Positions 1 through 8,062 of a DNA stretch of 53,174 nt are shown in pieces. The position numbers and the translations under genes are program-made. Within the stretch, counting starts at the first letter, position 1. Every line of letters starts with the position of its first letter. The notes under the pieces are model-generated. The model saw only the letters and a program-made list of their open reading frames with translations, did not search any database and was not told the origin of the DNA. Source of the DNA: Kofleriaceae bacterium (GTDB taxonomy: Bacteria; Myxococcota_A; Polyangia; Haliangiales; Haliangiaceae); assembly GCA_019912685.1 (NCBI GenBank), contig JAIOII010001186.1, positions 1 through 53,174 of the forward strand. Reading direction: 5' to 3'.

Positions 1-312
1 TCGGCGTCGTCGGCACGCCGTACTGGCCGCTCGGCATCGCCGCCGCCGCCTCCCGTCGAGCCCGCGGTCGTGATCGACGCGGGCACGGCCGTCGCCGAGA
101 CGCCCGTCGACGCGGGTGAGCCGGCGGTCGCCAAGACCGACACGAGGTCGGACCCGAAGACCAAGCGCAAGCGGGATCGCGACGACAAGAAGAAAAGCGA
201 TCCGAAGACGCAACCGCCGCCGCCGCCGACCGATACGGGCACCAGGGGTAGCAAGTGCCCGAACCCCGTTCCCAACGACACCGACTGCGACGGCATTCCC
301 GACACGCGCTGA
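1..312 (+). CDS. C-terminal end of a low-complexity protein with a thrombospondin-3-like tail (partial)
   Basis: The reading frame is open from the first base of the window to a TGA at 310-312, so the start lies upstream. The visible part is Ala/Pro/Asp-rich, then strongly charged (runs of K, R and D), then a proline run. It ends in CDGIPDTR, which resembles the Asp-rich calcium-binding thrombospondin type 3 repeats common at the C-termini of secreted myxobacterial proteins. The gene stops 52 bp before the next secreted protein on the same strand. Function is not recognised; extracellular or periplasmic location is an inference from the tail. Confidence 0.55.
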   Translation, partial: SASSARRTGRSASPPPPPVEPAVVIDAGTAVAETPVDAGEPAVAKTDTRSDPKTKRKRDRDDKKKSDPKTQPPPPPTDTGTRGSKCPNPVPNDTDCDGIPDTR

Positions 313-364
313 CGTGACGGGTCGAGTCGGGTCGCGATAGCCTGGGCGCGTCCTGGAGGAAGTC

Positions 365-1339
365 ATGCGTACGCTCTCGTCTCTGGTGGTGGTCTCGATC
401 GGTCTGTTCACGCTCGCCTCCTCGGCGGGCACGGCGCACGCGCAGGTCGCGGAGCAGCTCTTCCGCGAGGGCAAGCGCCTCATGGCCGAAGGCAAGATCG
501 GTGAGGCGTGCACGGCCTTCGAGGGCAGCTACCGCAAGGACGAGGCGGTGACGACGCTGCTCAACCTCGCCGACTGCCGCGAGAAGAACGGACAGTTCGC
601 GAGCGCGTGGGGTCACTTCATCGAGGCCGAGCGCAAGACGCGCGGCAACACGGGCGAGGCCGGCTTCAACGCGACCGCCAAGGATCGCGCGAGCAAGCTC
701 GAAGGCCGGCTCTCGTACCTCATCATCAACGTGCCCGACGAGGCGCGCGTCGACGGCCTCGAGATCACGCGCAACGGCCAGCCGGTCGATCGCGCGGAGT
801 GGAACCGCGACATCCCCGTCGACGGCGGCGCGTGGAAGGTCGAGGGCAAGGCGCCGGCGTACGAGGCGTGGTCGACGACGGTGACCGTCGGCAAGGAGAA
901 GGACAAGCAGTCGGTAAACGTGCCGCGCTTCCGCGCGCTGCCGGCCGACGTCGCGCCGCCCGATGGTCCCGAGACGCTGGCGGGCCCGGCGCCGTCGACC
1001 TTCACGAGCAAGCGCAAGGTGGCGCTCGGCGTCGGCGTGGTCGGCCTGATCGGCCTCGGCGTCGGCAACGTCCTCTACTACCAGGCGTCTCGCACCTACG
1101 ACGACGCCAAGGCGGCGCAGACCAACGAGGACCGCGTCCGGCTCACCGACGACGCCAACAGCAAGTACCTCGTCGCGCAGATCGGCTGGGGCGTGGGCGT
1201 GGCCGCCATCGGCACGGCGGCCTTCCTCTGGATCACCGGCGGCCCGACGTCCCCGGAGCGCGCCGACGAGACCGGCGTGATCTTCACGCCGCGCGTCGAC
1301 GGCCGGAGCGCGGGCTTCGCGCTGAGCGGCCGCTTCTAG
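365..1339 (+). CDS. Secreted TPR-like/PEGA-type membrane-anchored protein
   Basis: This 324-aa protein starts with ATG behind a good GGAGGA site 5 nt upstream. Residues 1-27 form a signal peptide ending in AHAQ. The next stretch (QLFREGKRLMAEGKIGEAC) is typical of the TPR-like modules that start many myxobacterial periplasmic proteins, and the middle resembles a PEGA-type beta domain. Two hydrophobic segments lie near residues 220-240 and 275-293. It is probably a periplasmic or membrane-bound scaffold. The exact role is unknown. It faces the lipoprotein at 1355-1720 with only 15 bp between the stops. Confidence 0.75.
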   Translation: MRTLSSLVVVSIGLFTLASSAGTAHAQVAEQLFREGKRLMAEGKIGEACTAFEGSYRKDEAVTTLLNLADCREKNGQFASAWGHFIEAERKTRGNTGEAGFNATAKDRASKLEGRLSYLIINVPDEARVDGLEITRNGQPVDRAEWNRDIPVDGGAWKVEGKAPAYEAWSTTVTVGKEKDKQSVNVPRFRALPADVAPPDGPETLAGPAPSTFTSKRKVALGVGVVGLIGLGVGNVLYYQASRTYDDAKAAQTNEDRVRLTDDANSKYLVAQIGWGVGVAAIGTAAFLWITGGPTSPERADETGVIFTPRVDGRSAGFALSGRF

Positions 1340-1354
1340 CGCGCGCGCCGGCGC

Positions 1355-1720
1355 TCAGAAGCCGAAGGCGCAGATGTCGAGGGTGAGGTCGTCGATGACC
1401 CAGAGGTCGTCGTCGAAGCAGAGGTCGAGGTTGGCGAGCTCGCACTCGACGCCGGTCTCGTCGACAACGAGCACGTCGTAGCGACCGCACGCGATGTCGT
1501 AGATGACGATCTCCTCGCCGGGCGCGAGCGCGCCGGAGATGAGGTCGGGGCCCCACGACGGATCGTTCACGTGGGCGAGGTGGAGCTCCTCGAGCCAGTA
1601 GCTGGATTCGTTCGCGACGGTGAGCGTCGAGTCGCTGGGGTCATCGTCGCTGATGACGCAGCCACCGAGGGTCGCCGCGGTGACGGCGGCGGCAAGGAAG
1701 AGAGTGCGGGGAGTCTTCAT
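1355..1720 (-). CDS. Small lipoprotein of unknown function
   Basis: A 121-aa protein starting at the ATG at 1720. The open frame continues upstream, but that part is Arg-rich and lacks a signal peptide. The chosen N-terminus (MKTPRTLFLAAAVTAATLGGC) is a textbook lipoprotein signal with lipobox LGGC. The mature part is acidic, has four further Cys (likely two disulfides), and has no domain I recognise. It probably sits in the outer membrane or periplasm. Confidence 0.7.
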   Translation of the reverse strand: MKTPRTLFLAAAVTAATLGGCVISDDDPSDSTLTVANESSYWLEELHLAHVNDPSWGPDLISGALAPGEEIVIYDIACGRYDVLVVDETGVECELANLDLCFDDDLWVIDDLTLDICAFGF

Positions 1721-1785
1721 GGGGACACCTGGGGGGTAAGGGTTCACGCGTGCGCGCGCGCCACAGAGGGCTCGGACGCACCGCG

Positions 1786-2076
1786 CTAGTTGGGCTCGCC
1801 GTCGTCGGTTCGCGGGGTTCGCCACGCCAGCTGGAGCACCTCGAGCTCGTCGAGCTCGTGCTCCTTCAGCTCGTGCGCACGTCCTGCGGCGCCCTCCACC
1901 GCCTCGAGGGCGGAGCGCCACAGCGAGACGAGCGGGCTCGCCTCATCCGAGCCGGGCGTATCGTCGTCGTCGACGACATCTCGCGCAGTTGCGCGCCCAT
2001 CCTCGTCCTTGTCGGGCCGATCGGGCTCGCGTTCGTGCTTCCAGACCCACTTCTTGTGCTCGTCATCGCGTTCCAT
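1786..2076 (-). CDS. Small acidic hypothetical protein
   Basis: A 96-aa protein from the ATG at 2076; a GTG at 2094 would add six residues. It is rich in Asp, Glu and Arg, with a helical C-terminal half (ELKEHELDELEVLQLAW). No family is recognised and no strong ribosome binding site is visible. It is the last chromosomal gene before the left end of the integrated element. Confidence 0.45.
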   Translation of the reverse strand: MERDDEHKKWVWKHEREPDRPDKDEDGRATARDVVDDDDTPGSDEASPLVSLWRSALEAVEGAAGRAHELKEHELDELEVLQLAWRTPRTDDGEPN

Positions 2077-2114
2077 GCCTGAACGCAAGAGCACGCGCCG
2101 TGCCGGCCCACGCC

Positions 2115-2142
2115 TTGACTCGTCGCGGGGTTGCGATAGTCT
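2115..2142 (+). promoter_or_regulatory. Original promoter of the tRNA-Gly gene, now orphaned
   Basis: TTGACT at 2115-2120, a 16-nt spacer and TAGTCT at 2137-2142 lie 12 nt before the tRNA stump. The layout matches the promoter in front of the intact tRNA at the other end of the element (TTGACC, 16 nt, TATGGT). It should now transcribe the 39-nt tRNA stump and run into the element. Confidence 0.5.
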
Positions 2143-2152
2143 CGGCGAACCG

Positions 2153-2193
<41 letters not shown>

Positions 2194-2200
2194 GGAGCTG

Positions 2201-2380
2201 ATGCGGTCCAGGGCCACGTAACTGGCCGAGAGACGGGGCGCCAACACCAGCAGGGTGTGTCCGGCCGTCCAGCCCCGTCACAGGCAAGTGGTGATCCTGG
2301 TGGTGATCGAACGATGGGAAGAGAGAAGCCAAACCCGCGTGCTAGGTCTTCGCGGCGACGCGACGAAGATCTACGGTCCA
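2201..2380 (+). ncRNA. Candidate structured RNA, possibly a group II intron domain I remnant
   Basis: Several helices can be drawn by eye. GGCCA/TGGCC lies at 2212-2227. GACGGGGC/GCCCCGTC pairs at 2232-2239 with 2272-2279, enclosing ACACC/GGTGT at 2244-2258. A hairpin at 2347-2369 has a GCGA (GNRA) tetraloop on a CGCG stem. Dense nested stems with unpaired purine stretches between them resemble domain I of bacterial group II introns. No reverse transcriptase follows and I could not find a convincing domain V, so this would be a fragment at most. It begins right after the tRNA stump and is downstream of the orphaned tRNA promoter. An unrelated structured RNA is equally possible. Confidence 0.3.
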
Positions 2381-2712
2381 TCATCGAGAGCACGCAGGCG
2401 CAGCCTGTTGTCGTAGAGTGATGACGCGACAGCGTCGGGAACCCGGCGCGCTGAGCTCGACCGCGCGTTCTCCGGCGACACGGTCTCCTCCAAGCGTCGC
2501 GACGGCTGCGCCGACCGGCTGATCCCGAGAGCCGGGGTGGAGCGCTGAGGCTGAAGTGCCACTACCACGACCGTGCGAAGCCGCTCCACGTGGGGTCCAC
2601 ACAGCGCTTGCCTTGTCGCGCCGGCGCCGGACCGCCAGCGTCATGTGACATCCACGTGGGCACAGAGGGATATCCGAACATCGCCAACCTGCACTATGCT
2701 CGCGATGTCTCC
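2381..2712. other. Non-coding stretch at the left end of the element
   Basis: No convincing gene is visible here. The frame of the next gene is open back to about 2590 (GTG), but the extra N-terminal residues look non-protein-like (basic, low complexity). The stretch may hold the promoter of the rightward defence operon, but no clear -35/-10 pair stands out. Confidence 0.4.
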
Positions 2713-4167
2713 ATGGCAGGGTCTCGCCGCGCGAAGCGAAACGGGAATCCTCGTGTCGGGGTGGCCACGGCCCGAGATCACACCGAGGAGGCGGCAGCAC
2801 TCGCGGCGAGCCTTCGCAAGACGTTCCCGTGCCGCGCATGTGACGGGGCAGTCTGCGTGGCTGTAACCTCGCCGCTCGATGAGCTTGCACAGAGCAGGTT
2901 CGTTGACGCGTGCTGGCCGGAGATACCGGACCAAGTGGTCGTGGAGCACGTCGTCACGCTGCCGCGTTTCGCGCCCCTCGCGCTTGCAGTCGTTCTCCCC
3001 GCTTTCCTCCGGTACCTGCTGCTCGAATGGAGCCCGCGAAACCCTGTCCTCGATCCGTTGCTGGACCTGCTTGCCGACGAGTTGCCGGCTCACGGCGAGC
3101 ACTGGACTGCTCTCGGCTACCTGTCCCGTCGCGAGCGCAGGTTCATCCTGGCGGTCCTGACTCTTGTGGCTCGCGCACCTGAGTTCGATGAAGATCGCGA
3201 GCGAGCGCTCCGTGGTGTGCGCGCATGGAAGTCGCTGGCGAGAGGGCAGGGAAGCGACCATGCACAGAGGAAGAAACTCGGGTTCACGCTGCGCCGGCGC
3301 GATTTCACTCTGATCGCGTCGGGGCTCGCGGTCCCGGACCTGGTCGATGATCTTGTTCGCGAGAAGTCGCTGGCGCGCGCGGACCTCGCAGGCCAGCGAC
3401 TCGCGAGGCATCATCTGTCCGGGGCCGATCTGCGCGGGGCCGATCTGCGCGGCGCGAAGATGCGTGGGGCGGTACTCGAAGGGGCTGACCTCACCGGTGC
3501 ACTGCTCGACGACACGGATCTTCGTGACGCGAGGATGGCCTATGCGTGCCTGGACTCGGCGTCGATGCACCGAACGCGTCTGGACCGGGCGCAGGCGCCT
3601 CACACTTCCTTCCGCAACGCCGCAGCGATCGAGACGGTGTTCGACCACGCGGTGCTGACGTCGGCTCTGTTCGAACGCACCGACTTCCAGCGCACGAGCA
3701 TGCGCAAGGCGAAGCTCGTGAACGCCAACTTTGACAGCGATGCCGTGAACGAGCTCGATCTTGATGGCGCTGATCTACGTGGCTCGAGCCTGACCGGCGA
3801 CGAGTTTGTCGAAGCCCCGCCGGCCGCTCCGCCAGTGACACGCGGCTACCTCCTCGAGCTGCTCGGCCGGCGTTCACACTGGATCCGAGAGGTAGGCCCG
3901 ACGTCGACGGTCGGTGATCTCTCCGAGCGAACTCACCTCGTACGCGAGGTCCAGCTACGACCTGACTACCGACTTCGTTTCATGGTGGCCGGCAACGATC
4001 GGATCTGCGGCCTCGATGTGCACCATCCACGCGGCCTCGGCGAGGCAGCTATCCAGCGCTGGCTGGGTAGCGAGGATGCTGGACGATCTCGGCGGACCTA
4101 CATCACGCGGTCTTCTCCCGGTCGAGTGACGATCCACCGACGTACGTGCGCGCTACCGCTTCCCTGA
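2713..4167 (+). CDS. DUF6714-like plus pentapeptide-repeat protein
   Basis: About 484 aa from the ATG at 2713 (a GTG at 2590 is possible). The N-terminal third (FVDACWPEIPDQ through LGYLSRRERRFIL) looks like DUF6714, a small helical domain common in bacterial defence and immunity contexts. It is followed by roughly 100 residues of pentapeptide repeats of the A(D/N)LxG type (ADLRGADLRGAKMRGA and so on), which fold into a right-handed beta helix. A Pro-rich linker leads to a C-terminal domain of about 110 aa that I cannot name. It is the first gene of the five-gene rightward operon that ends in the C5 methylase and NERD helicase. Function is unknown; regulation or shielding of host DNA is only a guess from context. 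Confidence 0.65.
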   Translation: MAGSRRAKRNGNPRVGVATARDHTEEAAALAASLRKTFPCRACDGAVCVAVTSPLDELAQSRFVDACWPEIPDQVVVEHVVTLPRFAPLALAVVLPAFLRYLLLEWSPRNPVLDPLLDLLADELPAHGEHWTALGYLSRRERRFILAVLTLVARAPEFDEDRERALRGVRAWKSLARGQGSDHAQRKKLGFTLRRRDFTLIASGLAVPDLVDDLVREKSLARADLAGQRLARHHLSGADLRGADLRGAKMRGAVLEGADLTGALLDDTDLRDARMAYACLDSASMHRTRLDRAQAPHTSFRNAAAIETVFDHAVLTSALFERTDFQRTSMRKAKLVNANFDSDAVNELDLDGADLRGSSLTGDEFVEAPPAAPPVTRGYLLELLGRRSHWIREVGPTSTVGDLSERTHLVREVQLRPDYRLRFMVAGNDRICGLDVHHPRGLGEAAIQRWLGSEDAGRSRRTYITRSSPGRVTIHRRTCALPLP

Positions 4168-4279
4168 GCGGCGGGTCGTTTCGGATCGTGAAGGACGACG
4201 CTGTGTGGTCGCCACGCGCGATGACCGCAGCTATGGGGTTGCACGCTCGGTACCTCCCGGCGAGGATGACGCGGGGGCC

Positions 4280-5035
4280 ATGATGGACCTTAGACGATTC
4301 AACGTCCGGTACGCTGCGACCTGGCGGCTTCTCGCCGAGATCATGCGTCGACATCAGGCCGCCCACGACCTGCGGCTCTACTGGTTCTACCCTGGGCTGT
4401 CGCCGACGGGTGTGGCTCGGCTTCAGCGTCCCGACGGAACCAAGGTCCTCGACCTCGACGTGGCACACTCGGTCGTGAGCGTTCCGGAGATGTCTTCGTC
4501 ACCCGCCCACCGGTACGTGGACGCGCTACTGGACGCAGATGATCCCAAGGACACCGTGGACCAGATCGCGTCGGCGTGTGGCCTGCATCCGTCCACGAGC
4601 TCCATGCCCGAGAGCAATGCAACTGTCCTGTGCTTCCGTGTCATCGCAGGCGTGCTGGAACGACGAATGCTGGACCGCCGTCCTCTTCGAACCAGCCCTG
4701 GTTACGTAGATAACCGTGGCGACGTCGATGCATCCGGCTGGGCTGTCGAGATCGCCGATTGTGCGTCCGAACTCGACCGAGCACGGAAAGCGAAGAGCTC
4801 TCTCGACGAGAGTCAGTTCGTGCGCCACCTCTTCGCGCTTCACTCCGACGATCGAATACTGGCCTTCGCCGAACCCCACCGCACATCACATGTGGCCTTT
4901 GATTTTCGCACGGGTGTCGCACATGCAAGGCACCCTTCAAGCGGAGAGCGTTCGGCGATATCGTTGCGAGACTTGTACTCGACAGAAGGGCGACGGCTGG
5001 TGCCTCTCATCGACTGGGTCGAGCGCTTCCTGTGA
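4280..5035 (+). CDS. Protein of unknown function in the DISARM-like operon
   Basis: A 251-aa protein from the first of two tandem ATGs at 4280. A GTG at 4205 with AAGGA upstream would give 276 aa. The N-terminus (RFNVRYAATWRLLAEIMRRH) is amphipathic helix, the rest mixed alpha/beta with no catalytic motif I recognise. Its stop overlaps the GTG of the next ORF by 4 bp (GTGA at 5032-5035), so it is translationally coupled to the genes leading into the methylase. This supports a role in the same system, but the function is unknown. Confidence 0.6.
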   Translation: MMDLRRFNVRYAATWRLLAEIMRRHQAAHDLRLYWFYPGLSPTGVARLQRPDGTKVLDLDVAHSVVSVPEMSSSPAHRYVDALLDADDPKDTVDQIASACGLHPSTSSMPESNATVLCFRVIAGVLERRMLDRRPLRTSPGYVDNRGDVDASGWAVEIADCASELDRARKAKSSLDESQFVRHLFALHSDDRILAFAEPHRTSHVAFDFRTGVAHARHPSSGERSAISLRDLYSTEGRRLVPLIDWVERFL

Positions 5036-5253
5036 CGCGCCGCAGAAGCTCGAAGACGCAGGGCACCGCCGCGGTGGCCGTCTGCGGTCTAGGAACGGAT
5101 CCGCCAGCGCAGCATATCGCGAAGAAGGGGCACCATGCGGAGCACCTCCCTTCGAAGCTGGACGTCGATACCGCGTGCGTCCGTCAGTTGTTTCGATGTA
5201 GCGTCGCCATGGTGCAGCTCGTCGCCACGATCGCCACGCGGGGGCGTCCGTGA
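5032..5253 (+). CDS. 73-aa ORF coupled to the C5 methyltransferase
   Basis: It is joined to both neighbours by 4-bp GTGA overlaps (5032-5035 and 5250-5253), which is strong evidence of coupling if it is translated. The product is small and basic at the N-terminus, with no recognised motif. Small regulators (C proteins) often precede methylases, but no helix-turn-helix is evident here. The coding signal is weak. The alternative is that the methylase has its own start and this frame is only open by chance. Confidence 0.4.
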   Translation: MTRRRSSKTQGTAAVAVCGLGTDPPAQHIAKKGHHAEHLPSKLDVDTACVRQLFRCSVAMVQLVATIATRGRP

Positions 5254-6434
5254 CGCGCCTACCGGAACTCGGACCGGGCGGCGATCGCGCATTTCTGCGA
5301 AGCACCGTTCGGCCGAACCCGTGCGGCGGTTCGCGGCTGCGGGTCGTCGACCTGTTCTCCGGCTGCGGCGGTATGACCCTCGGCGCGATCGAGGCGGCGC
5401 GCTCGCTCGGCTATGGCGTGGAGGTCGTACTTGCCATGGAGTTGGACGAGCAGATCCGCAGGATCTACGACGCCAACTTCAGCTCGAAGCTCGCGACGCT
5501 CCGGGCCGACGTGTCCGATCGCTTCGATGGCGCGCTCGGCACGCCACTCACGTTTCGAGAACGGAAGACCAGGAAAGAGGTCGGCAAGATCGACTTGTTG
5601 CTCGGAGGGCCGCCGTGTCAGGGCAACTCGAACCTGAACAACCACACGCGACGGAGAGACCCGAAGAACAGCCTCTACCTGCGCATGCTTCGCGCCGTCG
5701 AGGTTCTCGAGCCGCGGGCTGTCATCATCGAGAACGTGCCCGATGTGCGGCACGCGACTAACCGGGCGGTCAGCCGGTCGATTAACAAGCTGCGCGCGCT
5801 CGGCTACGACGTCGAGGATCCCGTCGTCTCGGCGGCCCAACTCGGGGTTCCCCAGTTGCGAACGCGGCATGCCCTCGTCGCCGCCAAGGACGTGGAGTCG
5901 CTGTCGGCCGCCAAGCTCGAAACGCGACGCAACGCGAAGGTGCGCACGCTGCGCTGGGCGATCGGCGACCTAGTGGACGAGGCGTCGGACTCCGTCTTGC
6001 GAAGAGCCAGCAAGCTCTCCGAGGACAACGAGAAGCGCGCTCGCTACCTGCACGACAACGACGAGTTCGACTTGCCGAACCCGCTGCGCCCGGAATGTCA
6101 TCGCGATAAACCTGACCATCGATACAAATCCATGTACGGACGCCTGCGTTGGGACCAACCGGCGCAGACGATCACGACTGGCTTCGGGTCTCCCGGACAA
6201 GGTCGGTACCTGCACCCGTCGCGCCTGCGGACATTGACGCCGCACGAGGCCGCACGGATCCAGTTCTTCCCCGATTGGTTCGACTTCTCGTCGGCCCGAC
6301 ACCGCCGGGTCCTCGCGGACTGCATCGGCAACGCCGTTCCACCGAAGATGGCCTTCGCGCTCGTGCGTCTTGCCTTGCAGGCGACCCACGGTGCGGCGGT
6401 ACCGTCGCAGGCGTCCACCCACGTCGCGTTGTAG
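5250..6434 (+). CDS. drmMII: DNA (cytosine-5) methyltransferase, DISARM class-2 type
   Basis: A 394-aa enzyme with all the key C5 methylase motifs in order. Motif I is DLFSGCGG (residues 34-41, SAM binding). Motif IV is GGPPCQGNS with catalytic Cys123, and motif VI is ENV (161-163). Motif VIII is GVPQLRTRH, and motif X is IGNAVPP near the C-terminus. The target recognition domain lies in the region containing TITTGFGSPGQGR. It should transfer a methyl group from SAM to C5 of cytosine in a specific site, marking self DNA. In class 2 DISARM a C5 methylase (DrmMII) plays this role, and drmA and drmB lie 3.3 kb away. It overlaps the upstream ORF by 4 bp and is 2 bp from the NERD helicase. Confidence 0.88.
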   Translation: MTRLPELGPGGDRAFLRSTVRPNPCGGSRLRVVDLFSGCGGMTLGAIEAARSLGYGVEVVLAMELDEQIRRIYDANFSSKLATLRADVSDRFDGALGTPLTFRERKTRKEVGKIDLLLGGPPCQGNSNLNNHTRRRDPKNSLYLRMLRAVEVLEPRAVIIENVPDVRHATNRAVSRSINKLRALGYDVEDPVVSAAQLGVPQLRTRHALVAAKDVESLSAAKLETRRNAKVRTLRWAIGDLVDEASDSVLRRASKLSEDNEKRARYLHDNDEFDLPNPLRPECHRDKPDHRYKSMYGRLRWDQPAQTITTGFGSPGQGRYLHPSRLRTLTPHEAARIQFFPDWFDFSSARHRRVLADCIGNAVPPKMAFALVRLALQATHGAAVPSQASTHVAL

Positions 6435-6436
6435 TC

Positions 6437-8062
6437 GTGGCGAAGTTCTTCCCGAACGCAATCGCCGAGACGGCGCCGAACTCGGAGCGCAAGCTGTGGC
6501 GCGCGCTTGAGCATCTCGATGACGAATGGCACGTCTTCCATTCGGTCGCCTGGCAGGCGCCGCGCGGTGGACGCGAGGGGGACGGCGAGGCCGACTTCGT
6601 CCTCGTGCACCGGCGAAACGGGATCCTCGTCGTCGAGGTCAAGGGAGGACGCGTCGAGTTGGTCGGCGGCCAGTGGTTCACGATCGATCGCTTCGGCGAG
6701 CGGCACTCGATCAAGGATCCATTTCGCCAGGCGGTCGACTCGAAGCACGCTCTGCTGCGGTACCTACGCGAGGTGCCCGGCTTCGCGTCGCCATCGGTAG
6801 GCCACACCGTGGTGTTTCCCGACGTCACCGTGACCGAAGGCATTGGCTTGAACCCGCGCGCCGTGATCCTCGACAGCGCGGACCTCGCCGACTGTCGCGC
6901 CGCCATCGATCGGGTGCTCGCACACTGGCAGCAACGCGGCTCGCAGAACCTCTCTCCGCGCGGACTCGAGCAGCTCGTCCGCTTGCTCGCACCGACGCTG
7001 ACGATCAGCGCGGGTCTGCGCGGTGACATCGCGCGTGCCGAGCGCGAGATCGTCACGCTGACGACGCGACAGATCGAAGCGATGGCAATGTTGCGCAACG
7101 TCCGGCGATGCGTCATTCGCGGAGGCGCCGGTACGGGTAAGACGTTGCTCGCCGTCGAGAAGGTTCGACGCGTCGCGTCCGAGGGCGGAAGGGCATTGCT
7201 CGTCTGCTTCAACGCGCCTCTCGCGACCAGCCTCGCTCGCTCGCTTAAGGAGAGCAAGGCGATCACGGTGTCTACGTTCCACGCCTTGTGCGCGAAGCTC
7301 GGCGGGCCGCAGGTGCCATCGAACCCGGACGAGACCTGGTTCGCCGACAGCGCCGCGAACGTCATGGTCGAGGCAGCGGGCGAGTTATCCGACGAACAGA
7401 AATTCGACGCTCTCGTCGTCGACGAGGCGCAGGATCTATCCGACGAGTGGTTGACCGCCTTGCAGTACCTGCTGCGCCAACCGGACGAGAGTCCCATCCT
7501 CCTGCTCCTCGATAGCCATCAGCAGCTTTATCGCTCGGCGCTCAACGTTCCGGAGCAGTGGCCGGTCATCGAACTCGATCGGAACTGTCGCAACACGCTG
7601 CCGATCGCGCGTCAGGTCGCCTCCTGCTTCGGCGACGCGGCTCCGACCGAGGGCGCCGGCGGTCCCGATCCGAGCTTCATCGAAGCCGACGATGGCACCC
7701 TCATCGACGTCGTGCATGACGTCGTTCGACGACTCCTCGTCGACGAAGGACTCGCTCCGGAACAGGTCGTGGTTCTGTCGAACCATCGCAAGCCCGTCGA
7801 TCGCCTCCGGTCGATGCTCGTTGGTCCTGCCGCCTTCGTCGAGCCTGGAAAGAGCGGCGTGCTGGCGGATACGATCCATCGGTTCAAGGGTCTCGAGTCG
7901 GAAACTATCGTCCTCGCGATGAGTGGTCGCCCGGGGGCCGTGCCCGACAAGCACCACGACCGCACGATCGCGTACGTCGGAACGAGCAGAGCGCGCAGCG
8001 CGCTACTCGTCGTCGCGACGCGGTCCTGGGTTCACTGGTTCCGCGAACCAACCGCGAGCTGA
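6437..8062 (+). CDS. NERD nuclease-UvrD/Rep superfamily 1 helicase
   Basis: A 541-aa protein starting at a GTG 2 bp after the methylase stop. The N-terminal NERD domain has the nuclease-like signature GEADFVLVH...LVVEVKGG (acidic residues plus EVK). The helicase part shows Walker A GGAGTGKT, Walker B VVDEAQD, HRFKGLES and a motif VI-like YVGTSRAR. NERD-UvrD proteins are often found in defence islands and could unwind or cut invading DNA. It is not one of the usual DISARM subunits and may replace DrmE or a DrmD-type helicase here. Its last 31 bp overlap the 3' end of drmB on the other strand. Confidence 0.85.
   Translation: MAKFFPNAIAETAPNSERKLWRALEHLDDEWHVFHSVAWQAPRGGREGDGEADFVLVHRRNGILVVEVKGGRVELVGGQWFTIDRFGERHSIKDPFRQAVDSKHALLRYLREVPGFASPSVGHTVVFPDVTVTEGIGLNPRAVILDSADLADCRAAIDRVLAHWQQRGSQNLSPRGLEQLVRLLAPTLTISAGLRGDIARAEREIVTLTTRQIEAMAMLRNVRRCVIRGGAGTGKTLLAVEKVRRVASEGGRALLVCFNAPLATSLARSLKESKAITVSTFHALCAKLGGPQVPSNPDETWFADSAANVMVEAAGELSDEQKFDALVVDEAQDLSDEWLTALQYLLRQPDESPILLLLDSHQQLYRSALNVPEQWPVIELDRNCRNTLPIARQVASCFGDAAPTEGAGGPDPSFIEADDGTLIDVVHDVVRRLLVDEGLAPEQVVVLSNHRKPVDRLRSMLVGPAAFVEPGKSGVLADTIHRFKGLESETIVLAMSGRPGAVPDKHHDRTIAYVGTSRARSALLVVATRSWVHWFREPTAS

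Noticed and set aside
2194-2600. Group I intron splitting the tRNA in the anticodon loop
   Set aside because: No second tRNA exon (T arm, acceptor 3' strand) occurs within the next several hundred bases and no P-Q-R-S core could be drawn; the stump is an att site.
5060-5205. Possible vsr (T:G mismatch endonuclease) remnant before the methylase
   Set aside because: Only about ten residues (GRRYRVRPS) in one frame resemble a Vsr segment and the rest does not align in any single frame; chance is the simpler explanation.
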